A DNA stretch of 64,000 nucleotides from Dehalococcoidia bacterium (GCA_030649945.1 JAUSFE010000126.1:1-64000), one strand, 5' to 3'; shown: positions 1-14,173, numbered from the stretch's first letter. Made by a program: numbers and translations. The notes: generated from the letters alone by a model not told the origin.

Positions 1-536
1 AGGGGGGCTCCGGCAGGCGGTTCGTGGATAACCTGATGGCCACCGCCAACCGGGACAGGCTGGCCATCTGTGTACAGCCCGTGGGCTTCGGCGATAGTGG
101 ATCAGAGACTGCCGCCGCGGAGTTGCAAGCGCTCGCGAAGCCCGTCATCGAAGGGGCGCTGGCAGAGGCGCGGGACCACCCGCAGTGGGATGCCAGGGGA
201 GGGTCCGGGCCGTTGCCACCCGTGGTGGATGGGGGGTGTCCGGCAGGACCGGCACCGACGCGATCTGCCCTCCCGCGCCCGGTTGAACACATATCGGGCC
301 ATCGCGTTAGAGAGGCAGGATACTACACGGTCTTCGTGTTCATTGTTCCCGATGCTGATCTCGACCAGTTGCTGGGCGGCTCTACGATCAGAACTGCCAA
401 CCAGGAGACCATCTGCGACCGTGACGTCTGTAACCCGGTCAGCTGGGCCATCTATCTGAAGCCTGGTGACCTGCAGGATCCCTCCTTCGTCACCAACGTG
501 GTGGAACGGGTCCTGGGGCTCGAGCCGTGGCGTTAG
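1..536 (+). CDS. hypothetical protein, 5' truncated by window edge
   Basis: Frame is open to the window start; ends TAG at 536; overlaps the next CDS. Confidence 0.45.
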   Translation, partial: GGSGRRFVDNLMATANRDRLAICVQPVGFGDSGSETAAAELQALAKPVIEGALAEARDHPQWDARGGSGPLPPVVDGGCPAGPAPTRSALPRPVEHISGHRVREAGYYTVFVFIVPDADLDQLLGGSTIRTANQETICDRDVCNPVSWAIYLKPGDLQDPSFVTNVVERVLGLEPWR

Positions 537-1336
537 ACAATCGCCACGCCGCGGGTGGTGACCCGGTCGAAAGCCGCCACAGGACCGGATGGCGAAGCAC
601 GTTCGGGCGGTTGCTGAAGCCCTCGGCATGGGTCGCCAGGATGACCGCCGGCATTCTCCTGGGGCTGGCGGTCAGAGTGCTTCTCCCGTCTGAGGCTTCC
701 GAGGCTTCCCACCCGATGAACCCTCTCGGGTACCTCAAGACCATGAAGACTCTCCAACCCGAGGACGTCTGCATGCTGGTAGTAGCCGAGCCTGGCGAGC
801 CGTTCATCGATCCGGGTGTGGCTATTGCTCGTCTTAACGATACGCTTATTGGCCACCCCGGCCAGAGCTGGAACCGCGTAGGCAGTGACCGCATTTGGTT
901 TTCGGGACAGGACGTAGACTGCAGCCTTCCCCCCCTCAAGTTCAAGGAAATTCGGTATGAAGTGAGACCTGTGACAGACTGCGACACCAGCGGACAGGCC
1001 AGTTGCGCTCATGGAATTGGGGTTCCGGTTAACGGTGGATATGATAACTACACGGTGCAGATATACACCCTGGACTTCATCAACCCGAACCTGTACCAGT
1101 ACGTAATCAATCACGAGACGGGGCACGTCTTCGGTATTGGGCACAACCCCGAGGGCCTGTCCTATTGCCCGGGCGATAGCATCATGCATTACCTTTCGCC
1201 GTGCCTGAGCCCGCCCACGAACGCCTCAACCTATCCGTGGCCAACGTCCGAAGACAAGGCCAGCGTGGTGGACATCATGGGTCCGTTTCCAGACTCCGGC
1301 AGCGGCAGCGGATCCGGGCGGGCAATGCCCCTGTGA
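527..1336 (+). CDS. secreted/anchored matrixin-like zinc metalloprotease (DUF3152-like)
   Basis: HETGHVFGIGH matches HExxHxxGxxH; hydrophobic N-terminal segment. Confidence 0.65.
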   Translation: MALDNRHAAGGDPVESRHRTGWRSTFGRLLKPSAWVARMTAGILLGLAVRVLLPSEASEASHPMNPLGYLKTMKTLQPEDVCMLVVAEPGEPFIDPGVAIARLNDTLIGHPGQSWNRVGSDRIWFSGQDVDCSLPPLKFKEIRYEVRPVTDCDTSGQASCAHGIGVPVNGGYDNYTVQIYTLDFINPNLYQYVINHETGHVFGIGHNPEGLSYCPGDSIMHYLSPCLSPPTNASTYPWPTSEDKASVVDIMGPFPDSGSGSGSGRAMPL

Positions 1337-1343
1337 TCTAACG

Positions 1344-3257
1344 CTACGGCGCCGCCAGCGACCACGCGTACGCCGCCGGCTCCGCCGTGTCCTCCGTGAC
1401 GGCAGCGACGACGACGGTGGCCCGCCCTGTGAGCGCGATGCGGGCGCGGTTATCCCCGTCGAGTTCGATGCGCCGCACCTGGGGAGTATCGCCGCTGTCG
1501 TCGATGACCTGGACGATGAACTGCTGGCGCAGCGGCCCCTCGATGCGCCGGAAGCCTTCGGCCTGCCAGCCGCCGTCCGTTTCCGCGCCGTCGCGATAGG
1601 CCAGCTCCGGCACCTGGATGTTGTCCACGGCGAAACCGGTCAGGTTCGTGGCGTCGTCCGTGACCAGCTCGAAGCGCAGCAACACCTTCTGGCCCGCGAA
1701 GGCGCTCAGGTCCACTTGCTCATCCACCCAGCCGGGGCTGTGCCCGGTGTACCCCCGCCCGTACGCCGCCTCGACGGGGTCGTACGCCGTCGTGTGCTCG
1801 CCCGGCAGCGCCTGCCACGTCTTGCCGCCGTCCGCGGAGGCGGCCACGTAGGCGTAGTCCCAGCCGCGCTCAATGTCCCACCAGGCGGAGAAGCGCAGCG
1901 TGGCCCGCGAGACGCCAGTCAGGTCGAACTCCCGCGTGAGCCGGGTGTCGATGCCGTCGCCCCGGTCCGACCACCAGAACGCCTGGACCGAGTAGGGGCA
2001 GGTCTCAGACCTGCCCCTACATGCCGCACCGGGGCCGTCCACCGGCTCGATGCCCACCGAGACCTCGTCGGAGCCGTCGAACGTGAACACGCCAGGCCCG
2101 CTCACGTCCAGGTAGTCGGCGGCGGACTGGCTCACGGTGCCTGCGCCCGTGCCCGGCGCGTCGGTGGTCGCGCTGGTGCTCGCGCGCGCTGCGAAGCCCT
2201 CGTGGCTGTACGGGCCCTCGGGCAGGTCCAGGTAGTTCGCGATCGCCCAGTCGGCGAAGACGTCCCGGAAGCTCCTGCCGAAGCCGCCCAGGTACTCGTC
2301 CACGCCCGCGATCCCGTCCGCCTGGATGCGCAGCAACTGCGCTGCATTCTCCCGGCCCCCGTAGTGGTCTAGCAGGTAGCTGAAGAACAGCTCGGATGCG
2401 GCGTAGTGGACGGTCGTATCGCCGATGGGCGGCCAGAACGTGAGCTGAGTGTCCGGCGCGTCCAGGAAGATCGCCAGCCACGCCTTTCCCCCGCCCATCA
2501 TCTCCGCCGCCACCTGGGAGAGGCCCTCGTTCACCCACGAGTCCTCATCCGGGTCCGCGTGCGAGTGCACCATGTGCTGTAGCTCGTGGGCGATGAGCGT
2601 GTTGTAGTCCGCGCCCGGTGCGCCCAGAGCGCCCGCGTCCACGTACAGCATCTCCCGCTCGTTGCTCAGCGGCACGATCGCCGCCGGAAACTCGTCGCTG
2701 CCGGCGAAGTAGCCGCCGGCCCCGCGCAGGTTGGCGTGCAGGATGGTGATCCGGGGGTCCGAATCGACGCCCGGCGTCCATTCGGAGCCAAAGGCCGCGG
2801 TGACCCGCGGGTAAACCTCAGCCTCGAAGTCGCCGCCGATGCGCTCGAGGTCCTGCTGCGAGTAGGAGACGCCGTCCTCGACGAAGAAGTAGGCGTGGTC
2901 CGTGATCAGCCGGACGGTGGCGGTGAGGGTGAGCGCCTCCGGGGTGTCCAGGTCGATGAGGCTGAACTTCTGGCCGTCGCCCACGCGGTAGCCGTAGGGT
3001 GCCTCGCGCGCCAGGCGGGCCGGGTCCGCGGACAGCCCGCGGAAGCGCTGGGCCAGGCCGACGAGGTCTCGTGCGGGAAGTTCGGCCGCGGGCGCGGGCG
3101 TCGCCGGCGGTGTGGCGCTGGGGAGGGCGCTCGCCGTCGCAGTGGCGCCAGGCGAGGCGGCGGGCCCGTTCGAGCCGCCGCAGGAGACTGCGAGCGTCAG
3201 CAAGGAACAACAAAGGAGGGCGACGGCGGCTGCGCCAATCGCCCTCCCTGTCACCAC
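1344..3257 (-). CDS. lipoprotein metallopeptidase, immune inhibitor A (M6)-like
   Basis: Signal/lipobox-like N-terminus (LAVSCGG), HELQHMVHSHADPDEDSWVNEGLSQ zinc motif, C-terminal jelly-roll-like region. Confidence 0.65.
   Translation of the reverse strand: MVTGRAIGAAAVALLCCSLLTLAVSCGGSNGPAASPGATATASALPSATPPATPAPAAELPARDLVGLAQRFRGLSADPARLAREAPYGYRVGDGQKFSLIDLDTPEALTLTATVRLITDHAYFFVEDGVSYSQQDLERIGGDFEAEVYPRVTAAFGSEWTPGVDSDPRITILHANLRGAGGYFAGSDEFPAAIVPLSNEREMLYVDAGALGAPGADYNTLIAHELQHMVHSHADPDEDSWVNEGLSQVAAEMMGGGKAWLAIFLDAPDTQLTFWPPIGDTTVHYAASELFFSYLLDHYGGRENAAQLLRIQADGIAGVDEYLGGFGRSFRDVFADWAIANYLDLPEGPYSHEGFAARASTSATTDAPGTGAGTVSQSAADYLDVSGPGVFTFDGSDEVSVGIEPVDGPGAACRGRSETCPYSVQAFWWSDRGDGIDTRLTREFDLTGVSRATLRFSAWWDIERGWDYAYVAASADGGKTWQALPGEHTTAYDPVEAAYGRGYTGHSPGWVDEQVDLSAFAGQKVLLRFELVTDDATNLTGFAVDNIQVPELAYRDGAETDGGWQAEGFRRIEGPLRQQFIVQVIDDSGDTPQVRRIELDGDNRARIALTGRATVVVAAVTEDTAEPAAYAWSLAAP
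1992..2020. repeat. perfect palindrome GTAGGGGCAGGTCT-C-AGACCTGCCCCTAC inside the M6-like CDS
   Basis: 14-bp arms, 1-nt loop; encodes CRGRSETCPY in frame. Confidence 0.9.
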
Positions 3258-3299
3258 ACTCTGTATTATACGCCGGTCCTGAGACTGCCGAAGCGTGAT

Positions 3300-4253
3300 C
3301 TACTGCGCACGCGGATGCGCCCGCTCGTATACCTCACGCACGTGGTCGCTGGTCAGGTGGGTGTAGACCTGGGTGGTGGAGATGTTGGCGTGACCCAGCA
3401 TCTCCTGGACGTTCCTCAGGGGCATCCCGCCGCGCAGCATGTGGGTGGCGAAGGAATGGCGGAGAGTGTGCGGCGTGATGTCAGAACTGAGGTTGGCGGC
3501 CCTGGCATAACCCTTGAGGATCAGCCAGAACCCCTGCCTCGTGAGCCTCTCGCCGCGGCGGTTGACGAAGAGCGCCACCTCGTTCTTGTTGCGGACCATG
3601 AGAGGGCGGCCCTCTTCCAGGTAGTCCGTGAGCGCTTCCAGCGCCTGGTCATGGAAGGGGATCGTCCGCTCCTTGGCGCCCTTGCCCAGGCAGCGCACGT
3701 AGGGGCTGCGCGGGTCCAGGTTCAGGTTCGACATGTCCAGCGATACCAACTCCGTCACGCGCATGCCGGTGGCGTAGAGGAGCTCCAGCATGGCGCGGTC
3801 CCGCTTCGCCTCAGGCGTGGCGCGGCGGGCGGGTTGTTCCAGGAGCTCGTCGACCTCATTGGGGCTGATGGCCTTCGGGAGGCTCTTACCCACTCTCGGC
3901 GAGGTAAGGCCCTCCGTCGGGTTGGTCGGGACCATGCCCTCAGCGCTCAGGAACGCGTAGAGGGAACGGACCGCGGCCACCTTGCGCGCTACGGATGTCT
4001 CCGTGTAACCGCGCTCCTTGAGGTCCAGGATGAAGTCCTGGATGGCAGCGCGGTCCAGCGAGTGCCAGCCCTGCGTGGCTGACCTAGTACCAATGAAGTC
4101 GGCGAGCTGCCGGAGGTCGTTGCCGTACGCGGCTACCGTGTTTGCGGCAGCACCTTTCTCGACGGCGAGGAAAGCCAGGAAGTCGTCTAAAGATCTACTC
4201 ATCGAGGCGAGAACATCCGGTCTGCTGAGCCGTTCCGGGGAACTAATGGCCAT
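3300..4253 (-). CDS. xerD: tyrosine recombinase XerC/XerD family
   Basis: HTLRHSFATHMLRGG...LGHANISTTQVYTH catalytic motifs; core-binding N-terminal domain; strong SD upstream (AAGGAGGTG). Confidence 0.85.
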   Translation of the reverse strand: MAISSPERLSRPDVLASMSRSLDDFLAFLAVEKGAAANTVAAYGNDLRQLADFIGTRSATQGWHSLDRAAIQDFILDLKERGYTETSVARKVAAVRSLYAFLSAEGMVPTNPTEGLTSPRVGKSLPKAISPNEVDELLEQPARRATPEAKRDRAMLELLYATGMRVTELVSLDMSNLNLDPRSPYVRCLGKGAKERTIPFHDQALEALTDYLEEGRPLMVRNKNEVALFVNRRGERLTRQGFWLILKGYARAANLSSDITPHTLRHSFATHMLRGGMPLRNVQEMLGHANISTTQVYTHLTSDHVREVYERAHPRAQ

Positions 4254-4501
4254 ATTGTATTTTCACCTCCTTCCCTTGTCCAGCTTGTCTGCGGCCCTGA
4301 GTTGGCCGATTTGTTGATAAACATAACTGGTTGGTGGAGAACCGCCGCCCGCATTTCAAGCTTCATGCAAGATAACGCATTACAGAGTGGCGGGTTAACG
4401 CAGAAATGGGAGATTTATGGCCGTTTATCGATAATGTAATAACGCTGGGGAAGCCTTATGTCCTTGAGAGCCGCCGGATGCGGCCGCGTTATGTTGCGCC
4501 G

Positions 4502-5179
4502 TTAGCCGGCCGGTGCCTCCGGCCAGGCGTCCCTGCCCAGCAGCGGCACGAAGCGGCAGGGGCCCAGGTTGTGGCGCTGCGCTCCCTCCGGCGTCTTGAC
4601 GATGCGCACCAGCTCCTGCAGGTTGCGGCTGCCCACCGGCACCACGAGGCGCCCGCCCAGGGCCAGCTGGTCCAGGAGCCGCAGCGGCACCTCCGGCGCC
4701 GCCGCCGTGACGATGATCCCATCGTACGGCGCCCCCTCCGGCCAGCCCAGCGTGTCCCCGGCCACGTGCACGTCCACGTTCGCATACCCCAGCGAGCGCA
4801 GGCGTTCCGCCGCGGAGCAGGCCAGCGGCGCTATCAGCTCTACGCTGACGACGCGGGCGCAGAGGAGCGAGAGCAGCGCCGCCTGGTACCCGGAGCCGGT
4901 GCCCACCTCCAGCACCTTCTCGCCGCCCGTGAGCAGCAGCGCCTGGGTCATCAGGGCGACCATGAGGGGTTGCGAGATGGTCTGCCCGTAACCAATGGGC
5001 AGCGGCCGGTTCTCGTAGGCGAACTGCCGCGTGTCTTCGGGCACGAACAGCTCGCGTGGCACTTGGCGGAACGCGGCGAGGACGCGCGGGTCCTTGACCT
5101 CGGCCTCCAGCTCAACCAGGAGGTCCGTCTTTGCCCGCTCCAGCCGTTCGATAGAGGCACCTTTCATGATCCCTGCCAT
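4502..5179 (-). CDS. pcm: protein-L-isoaspartate O-methyltransferase
   Basis: VLEVGTGSGYQAALLS and PYDGIIVTAAAPEVP motifs; start chosen at an internal ATG. Confidence 0.8.
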   Translation of the reverse strand: MAGIMKGASIERLERAKTDLLVELEAEVKDPRVLAAFRQVPRELFVPEDTRQFAYENRPLPIGYGQTISQPLMVALMTQALLLTGGEKVLEVGTGSGYQAALLSLLCARVVSVELIAPLACSAAERLRSLGYANVDVHVAGDTLGWPEGAPYDGIIVTAAAPEVPLRLLDQLALGGRLVVPVGSRNLQELVRIVKTPEGAQRHNLGPCRFVPLLGRDAWPEAPAG

Positions 5180-5378
5180 CGCCTCGAGTATAGCACTGGG
5201 GGCCCGCCCCGCCCCGGCGCCCGGACCACAACACCGGGGGACCTCAAGGCCGCAACAACCCTGCCCCACCCCGGCTTCCGTGGCTCATCGGGGCAGGCTG
5301 AGGGGCTCGGGGGTGGACGGGGCCGGGTAGCGCGTAACTCCCGCCTTCGGTATATATGGGGGGAAAGAGAGGCCCGGC

Positions 5379-5870
5379 ATGAAGCTTGACCTGGCGAAAC
5401 TGCCCATGGCCGAGGCGGTCATTGGGTTCCTGCTCGTCGTCCTGGCGGTGACGTTCGTCGCCGCCTTCTCCGCCGTAGACGGCGGCGGCGGCGAGAGCCC
5501 GTCCACCGCCTCGCCTTCGCCCGCCGCCACTACCCCGGCCGCGTCCCCGGGCGGAAGCCCCACTCCGGGTGGCGGGCCCATCGCGGTCACGATGGGCGAC
5601 AACTTCTTCGATCCGAAGGAGATCACCGTGCCGGCGGGCGCCACCGTGACCTTCGGCCTCACCAATAAGGGCATCGCCGTTCACAACATGCGCGTCGCCG
5701 GCGCGGACAACCAGTACAACTCGGACGACGACGCGGTGTCCGACCCGAACCTCATCACGGCCGGCCAGAAGGCCACCCTCACCTGGGAAGCGCCGGACGC
5801 CCCCGGCACTTACGACTTCCAGTGCGACTTCCATCTGGTGGACATGAAGGGGACGATTACCGTCCAGTAG
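5379..5870 (+). CDS. cupredoxin-domain protein with N-terminal membrane anchor
   Basis: N-terminal TM, Pro/Thr/Ser linker, C-terminal cupredoxin pattern (HNMRVAG...YDFQCDFHLVDMKGTITV). Confidence 0.7.
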   Translation: MKLDLAKLPMAEAVIGFLLVVLAVTFVAAFSAVDGGGGESPSTASPSPAATTPAASPGGSPTPGGGPIAVTMGDNFFDPKEITVPAGATVTFGLTNKGIAVHNMRVAGADNQYNSDDDAVSDPNLITAGQKATLTWEAPDAPGTYDFQCDFHLVDMKGTITVQ

Positions 5871-5916
5871 GGGCGGAAGTCACGCGCAGCGGGATTAGTC
5901 GGAGGAAACGAAGTTG

Positions 5917-6405
5917 TTAGTCTGGCTTCGCCGCTACCGCCGGCGCCTTCTTCGGCGTACGTTTCCGCGGAGGTCTACGTGGGGGCTCTAACAGGTCGAT
6001 GAAGTTCACGGATGGTAGATGTATTGGACCATGTGCAGAGATTCCCGTAATGCTTGCTAGCACGCCCCTGGCAACGCCGTACAGGATAGCGGGACCGTTC
6101 AAGTGAATCAGACGCTTCTTTGCTTCATCTGGTGTCCCTTCGGCAACCGCAAAATTTCCCGCAAGTGTGAGACTAAAGTTATAGACTGCAATCGACGCTT
6201 CAGAGGTATCGCTACTTATTGTTAGTCGAACGAGGAAGTCGTCCGCGGGCGTCGCTAGAACCTCGGTGCTGCCTGATAAGGCTACGTCCGGTCGGAGTTC
6301 GCCAATAGCTCCATCGGCGAAACTTACTTGAAGCTTTTCGAGCCAGAAGCCGTCAAGCCGCAACGGCGCTGCGGGTAGCGCTTTCGGTTTGCTTTGCCGT
6401 GGCAC
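5917..6405 (-). CDS. SecB-like chaperone of a toxin-antitoxin-chaperone (TAC) system
   Basis: SecB-like pattern YNFSLTLAGNFAVAEGTPDE...GPAILYGVARGVLASIT...GPIHLPSVNFIDLL; GTG start overlapping the antitoxin gene. Confidence 0.65.
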   Translation of the reverse strand: MPRQSKPKALPAAPLRLDGFWLEKLQVSFADGAIGELRPDVALSGSTEVLATPADDFLVRLTISSDTSEASIAVYNFSLTLAGNFAVAEGTPDEAKKRLIHLNGPAILYGVARGVLASITGISAHGPIHLPSVNFIDLLEPPRRPPRKRTPKKAPAVAAKPD

Positions 6406-6736
6406 GATGCTTCTCCTCCAAATGCTCGAACTGCCAAGACTTGATCAACTCCAAGTTGCCGAGATGCGGCTGCAGTTGAATCGTGGGTATGGCATCCACC
6501 GCCAAACACACCGAAGCGAGTGTCTTGAGTGTCAAATTGGTACTACCAGACAAAAGCCTGGTGACATACGCCCGAGACACGTCCATACGGCGAGCAACAT
6601 CCGATCGGCGAATGGCGCGAGCTTCCATTCGGTCGACGATCTGTTCGTTGATCTCAAGAGCCAAGAGTTCAGCAATATAGTCAGGATCATGTCTGAAATC
6701 CTTCGTGAGGTGTTCCAGCCAAGTGTCGTTGATCAT
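6353..6736 (-). CDS. HigA-like XRE-family antitoxin with C-terminal extension
   Basis: HTH pattern RRSDVARRMDVSRAYVTRLLSGSTNLTLKTLASVCLAV; adjacent to and overlapping the toxin gene. Confidence 0.8.
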   Translation of the reverse strand: MINDTWLEHLTKDFRHDPDYIAELLALEINEQIVDRMEARAIRRSDVARRMDVSRAYVTRLLSGSTNLTLKTLASVCLAVDAIPTIQLQPHLGNLELIKSWQFEHLEEKHRATAKQTESATRSAVAA

Positions 6737-7128
6737 CGGAGCCTCCGTCTTCGTGCTTCCAGATACTGATGCCGCATCTCTTCGGCGCGCCGAAGTTCGC
6801 GGGTCGGAGCGCGGTTGCTCTTCTTCTTGAAGCCGTGAGTCATTACTATTCGTCCTCTACCATCGGCGTCTTTGCCGTCGTAAAACCAAGGCACTCTGTC
6901 CTGATAAGACTTGAACTCGAATAATCCATCAAGATCTGTAACGCGATCGCATTTTTCGCGGTTTTTCGGGGGGCCGTTGTCCTTGGTGTAATCAAGAAGA
7001 GCTACGAGGCGCTTTTGATCTGGTCTTTCTAGATTCGCCACGAAGTCACTCACAAGACACTCGCCGTCGTCCTTTCTGAGGGCGTACAGGGCGAACCTTC
7101 TGCCAATTAAGACGCGTGTGCAGTCCAA
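6733..7128 (-). CDS. RelE/HigB-like toxin
   Basis: GLFEFKSYQDRVPWFYDG...RIVMTHGFKKKSNRAPTRELRRAEEMRHQYLEA resembles HigB/phage-derived Gp49-like toxins; TTG start assumed. Confidence 0.75.
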   Translation of the reverse strand: MDCTRVLIGRRFALYALRKDDGECLVSDFVANLERPDQKRLVALLDYTKDNGPPKNREKCDRVTDLDGLFEFKSYQDRVPWFYDGKDADGRGRIVMTHGFKKKSNRAPTRELRRAEEMRHQYLEARRRRLR

Positions 7129-7131
7129 AAC

Positions 7132-7149
7132 GTTAACTTATGAGTTAAC
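7132..7149. promoter_or_regulatory. candidate TA operator palindrome GTTAACT-TATG-AGTTAAC
   Basis: Perfect 7-bp inverted repeat with 4-nt spacer directly upstream of the toxin-antitoxin operon. Confidence 0.55.
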
Positions 7150-7203
7150 CGATGTCAATACCCTAATGGATGAAGTATATCGCAAGTTGGAAGGAAATAC
7201 AGG

Positions 7204-9144
7204 CTACAACCCCGCCAGCACCTTCTCCGCCACCGCCAGCGTGAACCCCGGCGTGGCCGCTATCTCCTCCACCGTCGCCTCGCGGATCGTCTTCACGGAG
7301 CCGAACTTGCGCAGCAGCGCCTTCTTGCGCTTGGGGCCCACCCCCGGGATCTCGTCCAGGGCGGAGCGCATCCCGCTTTTCTTGCGCACGTCCCGGTGGT
7401 AGGTGATGGCGAAGCGGTGCGCCTCGTCGCGGACGCGCTGTACCAGGTAGAGGGCTTGCGAGGTGCGGTCCAGCACTATGGGCTCCGAGACGTCCTTCAC
7501 GTACAGCTCCTCGAAGCGCTTCGCCAGCCCGGCCAGCGGGATGTGCCCGACGCCCAGGTTGCGCATGGCGTCGTGGGCCGCCGACACCTGGCCTTTGCCG
7601 CCGTCCACGATCACCAGGTCCGGCATGGCGCCGAAAGACTCATCGTACTCGGCCGGGGCCTCGGCTTCGCGAGGCAGGGGCGACCAGCCGGTAGCCCCTA
7701 CGGTTCCTACCCCGGCGTCTGTGCCCTCATTCGCGCCTTCGTCGGCGGATTGCCGCCGGAACCGCCAGAAGCGGCGCTTCAGGACCTCCTGCATCATGGC
7801 GAAGTCGTTGGCGCCGCTCACTCCCTTGATCCGGAACCGCCGGTACTCGGACCGCCTCGCGCTGCCGTTCTCGAACACGACCATCGACCCCACGGCTGAG
7901 GTGCCCTGGATGTTCGAAATGTCGTAGCACTCGATGCGCCGTGGCAGCGCCGGCAGGTTCAGCTCGTCCTGCAACTGCTGGAGCGCCTCTTGCTTCTTGC
8001 CGCTGTCCGCCAGCCAGCGGGCACGCGCCTGCTGCAAAGACTCCCGCGCGTTGTCCACCGCCCGCTGCACCAGCGTCTTCTTCTCGCCGCGCGCCGGTAC
8101 CAGCACCTGCACGCGCCTTGAGCGTCGCGCCGTCAGCCACTCCTCGATGACGCCGGCGTCCTCAATGCCAACGGGCAGCAGGACGCGCGCCGGCACGTAG
8201 GGCGCCGCCTCGTAGAACTGCTCCACGAAGCTGCGCAGCACCTCGGCGTCCGTCTCGCCCGCGGTGCCGTCCAGCATGAACGTGTCCCGCCCGATGATCA
8301 GCCCCTTGCGCAGGAAGAAGACCTGCACGTAGGCCTCCTGCTCCTCGCGCGCCAGGCCGAAGACGTCCATGTCCGTGCGGTCGCGCACCTCCATCACCTG
8401 GCGTTCGGTGGTGCGCTCAATGGCGCGCAACTGGTCGCGCAGGCGGGCGGCCCGTTCGTACTCCAGGCTCGCGGAGGCCTCTTGCATCCCGCGCCTCAGG
8501 TCGCGCGCGATCTCTTCCGTGCGGCCTTCCAGGAACATAATCGTCTGCCGGATGACCGTGCCGTACTCCTCCTGCGTGCAGAGCGAGGCGCAGGGGCCGA
8601 TGCAGCGGTGGATGTAGTACTCCAGGCAGGGCCGCGGGTCGTCGCCCGTGATCGTCTTCGTGCAGGAGCGCCAGGGGAATAGCTTCTTGACCAGGTCCAG
8701 GCTGCGCCGGACAGACCCGGCCGAGGCGAAGGGGCCGAAGTAGCGGGCGCCGTCATCCAGGACGCGGCGGGTGATCTCCACGCGCGGCCAGGGCTCTGAC
8801 CGGTCAATCTTCAGGTACGGGTAGTGCTTGTCGTCCTTGAGCCGCACGTTGAAAAAGGGCTGGTGGCGCTTGACCAGCGTCGCCTCCAGCAACAGCGCCT
8901 CCTGGGCGGAGCCGGTGAGGATGAAGTCGATGTCGGCGATCTGCTCAACCAGGCGCCGCACCTTGGGCTCGAAGGCGTGCGTCGCGCCGAAGTATGACCG
9001 CACGCGGTTCCGGAGCGAGGCCGCCTTGCCCACGTAGACGGTCTCTCCCCTGGCGTTCTTGAAGATGTAGACGCCGGGCTTCGCGGGCAGCGCCTTCAGG
9101 CGGTCCTCGAACATCTTGCGCGGAGTGACAGTCATCGCACGCAT
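7204..9144 (-). CDS. uvrC: excinuclease ABC subunit C
   Basis: GIY-YIG start (PGVYIFKNARGETVYVGKA), ECYDISNIQGTSAVGSMVVF, PDLVIVDGGKGQ, C-terminal HhH. Confidence 0.92.
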   Translation of the reverse strand: MRAMTVTPRKMFEDRLKALPAKPGVYIFKNARGETVYVGKAASLRNRVRSYFGATHAFEPKVRRLVEQIADIDFILTGSAQEALLLEATLVKRHQPFFNVRLKDDKHYPYLKIDRSEPWPRVEITRRVLDDGARYFGPFASAGSVRRSLDLVKKLFPWRSCTKTITGDDPRPCLEYYIHRCIGPCASLCTQEEYGTVIRQTIMFLEGRTEEIARDLRRGMQEASASLEYERAARLRDQLRAIERTTERQVMEVRDRTDMDVFGLAREEQEAYVQVFFLRKGLIIGRDTFMLDGTAGETDAEVLRSFVEQFYEAAPYVPARVLLPVGIEDAGVIEEWLTARRSRRVQVLVPARGEKKTLVQRAVDNARESLQQARARWLADSGKKQEALQQLQDELNLPALPRRIECYDISNIQGTSAVGSMVVFENGSARRSEYRRFRIKGVSGANDFAMMQEVLKRRFWRFRRQSADEGANEGTDAGVGTVGATGWSPLPREAEAPAEYDESFGAMPDLVIVDGGKGQVSAAHDAMRNLGVGHIPLAGLAKRFEELYVKDVSEPIVLDRTSQALYLVQRVRDEAHRFAITYHRDVRKKSGMRSALDEIPGVGPKRKKALLRKFGSVKTIREATVEEIAATPGFTLAVAEKVLAGL

Positions 9145-9439
9145 ATTCTAGCGGGTGCGCGGGACGAGGGTGGCGCCTGCCTCGCGACAGGCGTAGGGGC
9201 GCATCATGACGCGCCCTTAACGGCCCGCCGGGGCGCGGCAAGCAGGCGCCCCTACCGTTCCCCGGCGGCCAGCCGGCGACCATCTCCCCTCGCCCGCGCA
9301 GCGGGAGAGGGGCCGGGGGTGAGGGCCGGCGGGGCGCAGCATCACGCCATAGGCGGATCAGCCTCCGGCTGAAGCAGGCGCCCCTACTGACACGTTTGGT
9401 TCGTGTTCCTCCCCCGGACGCGCTATCCTTAGTGCCGGC

Positions 9440-14032
<4,593 letters not shown>

Positions 14033-14173
14033 GCACCTGGCGCGCTGCCAGTCCTGCCATTGCCGCGCGCGTTCTGTCACCCTGAGGCACGAAGGGTCTG
14101 TCCCGGAACACGGTTTGCCTGGCCAAGGCGGCCGGGACTCGGCAAGCCGCCGGCCCGTGCGTCAACAGCCGCC

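Noticed and set aside
2586-4082. 498-aa plus-strand ORF
   Set aside because: Antisense to the M6-like peptidase and xerD; no recognisable domain.
3300-4253. integrase of a second mobile element
   Set aside because: Resembles chromosomal XerC/D; no att repeats or mobile cargo nearby.
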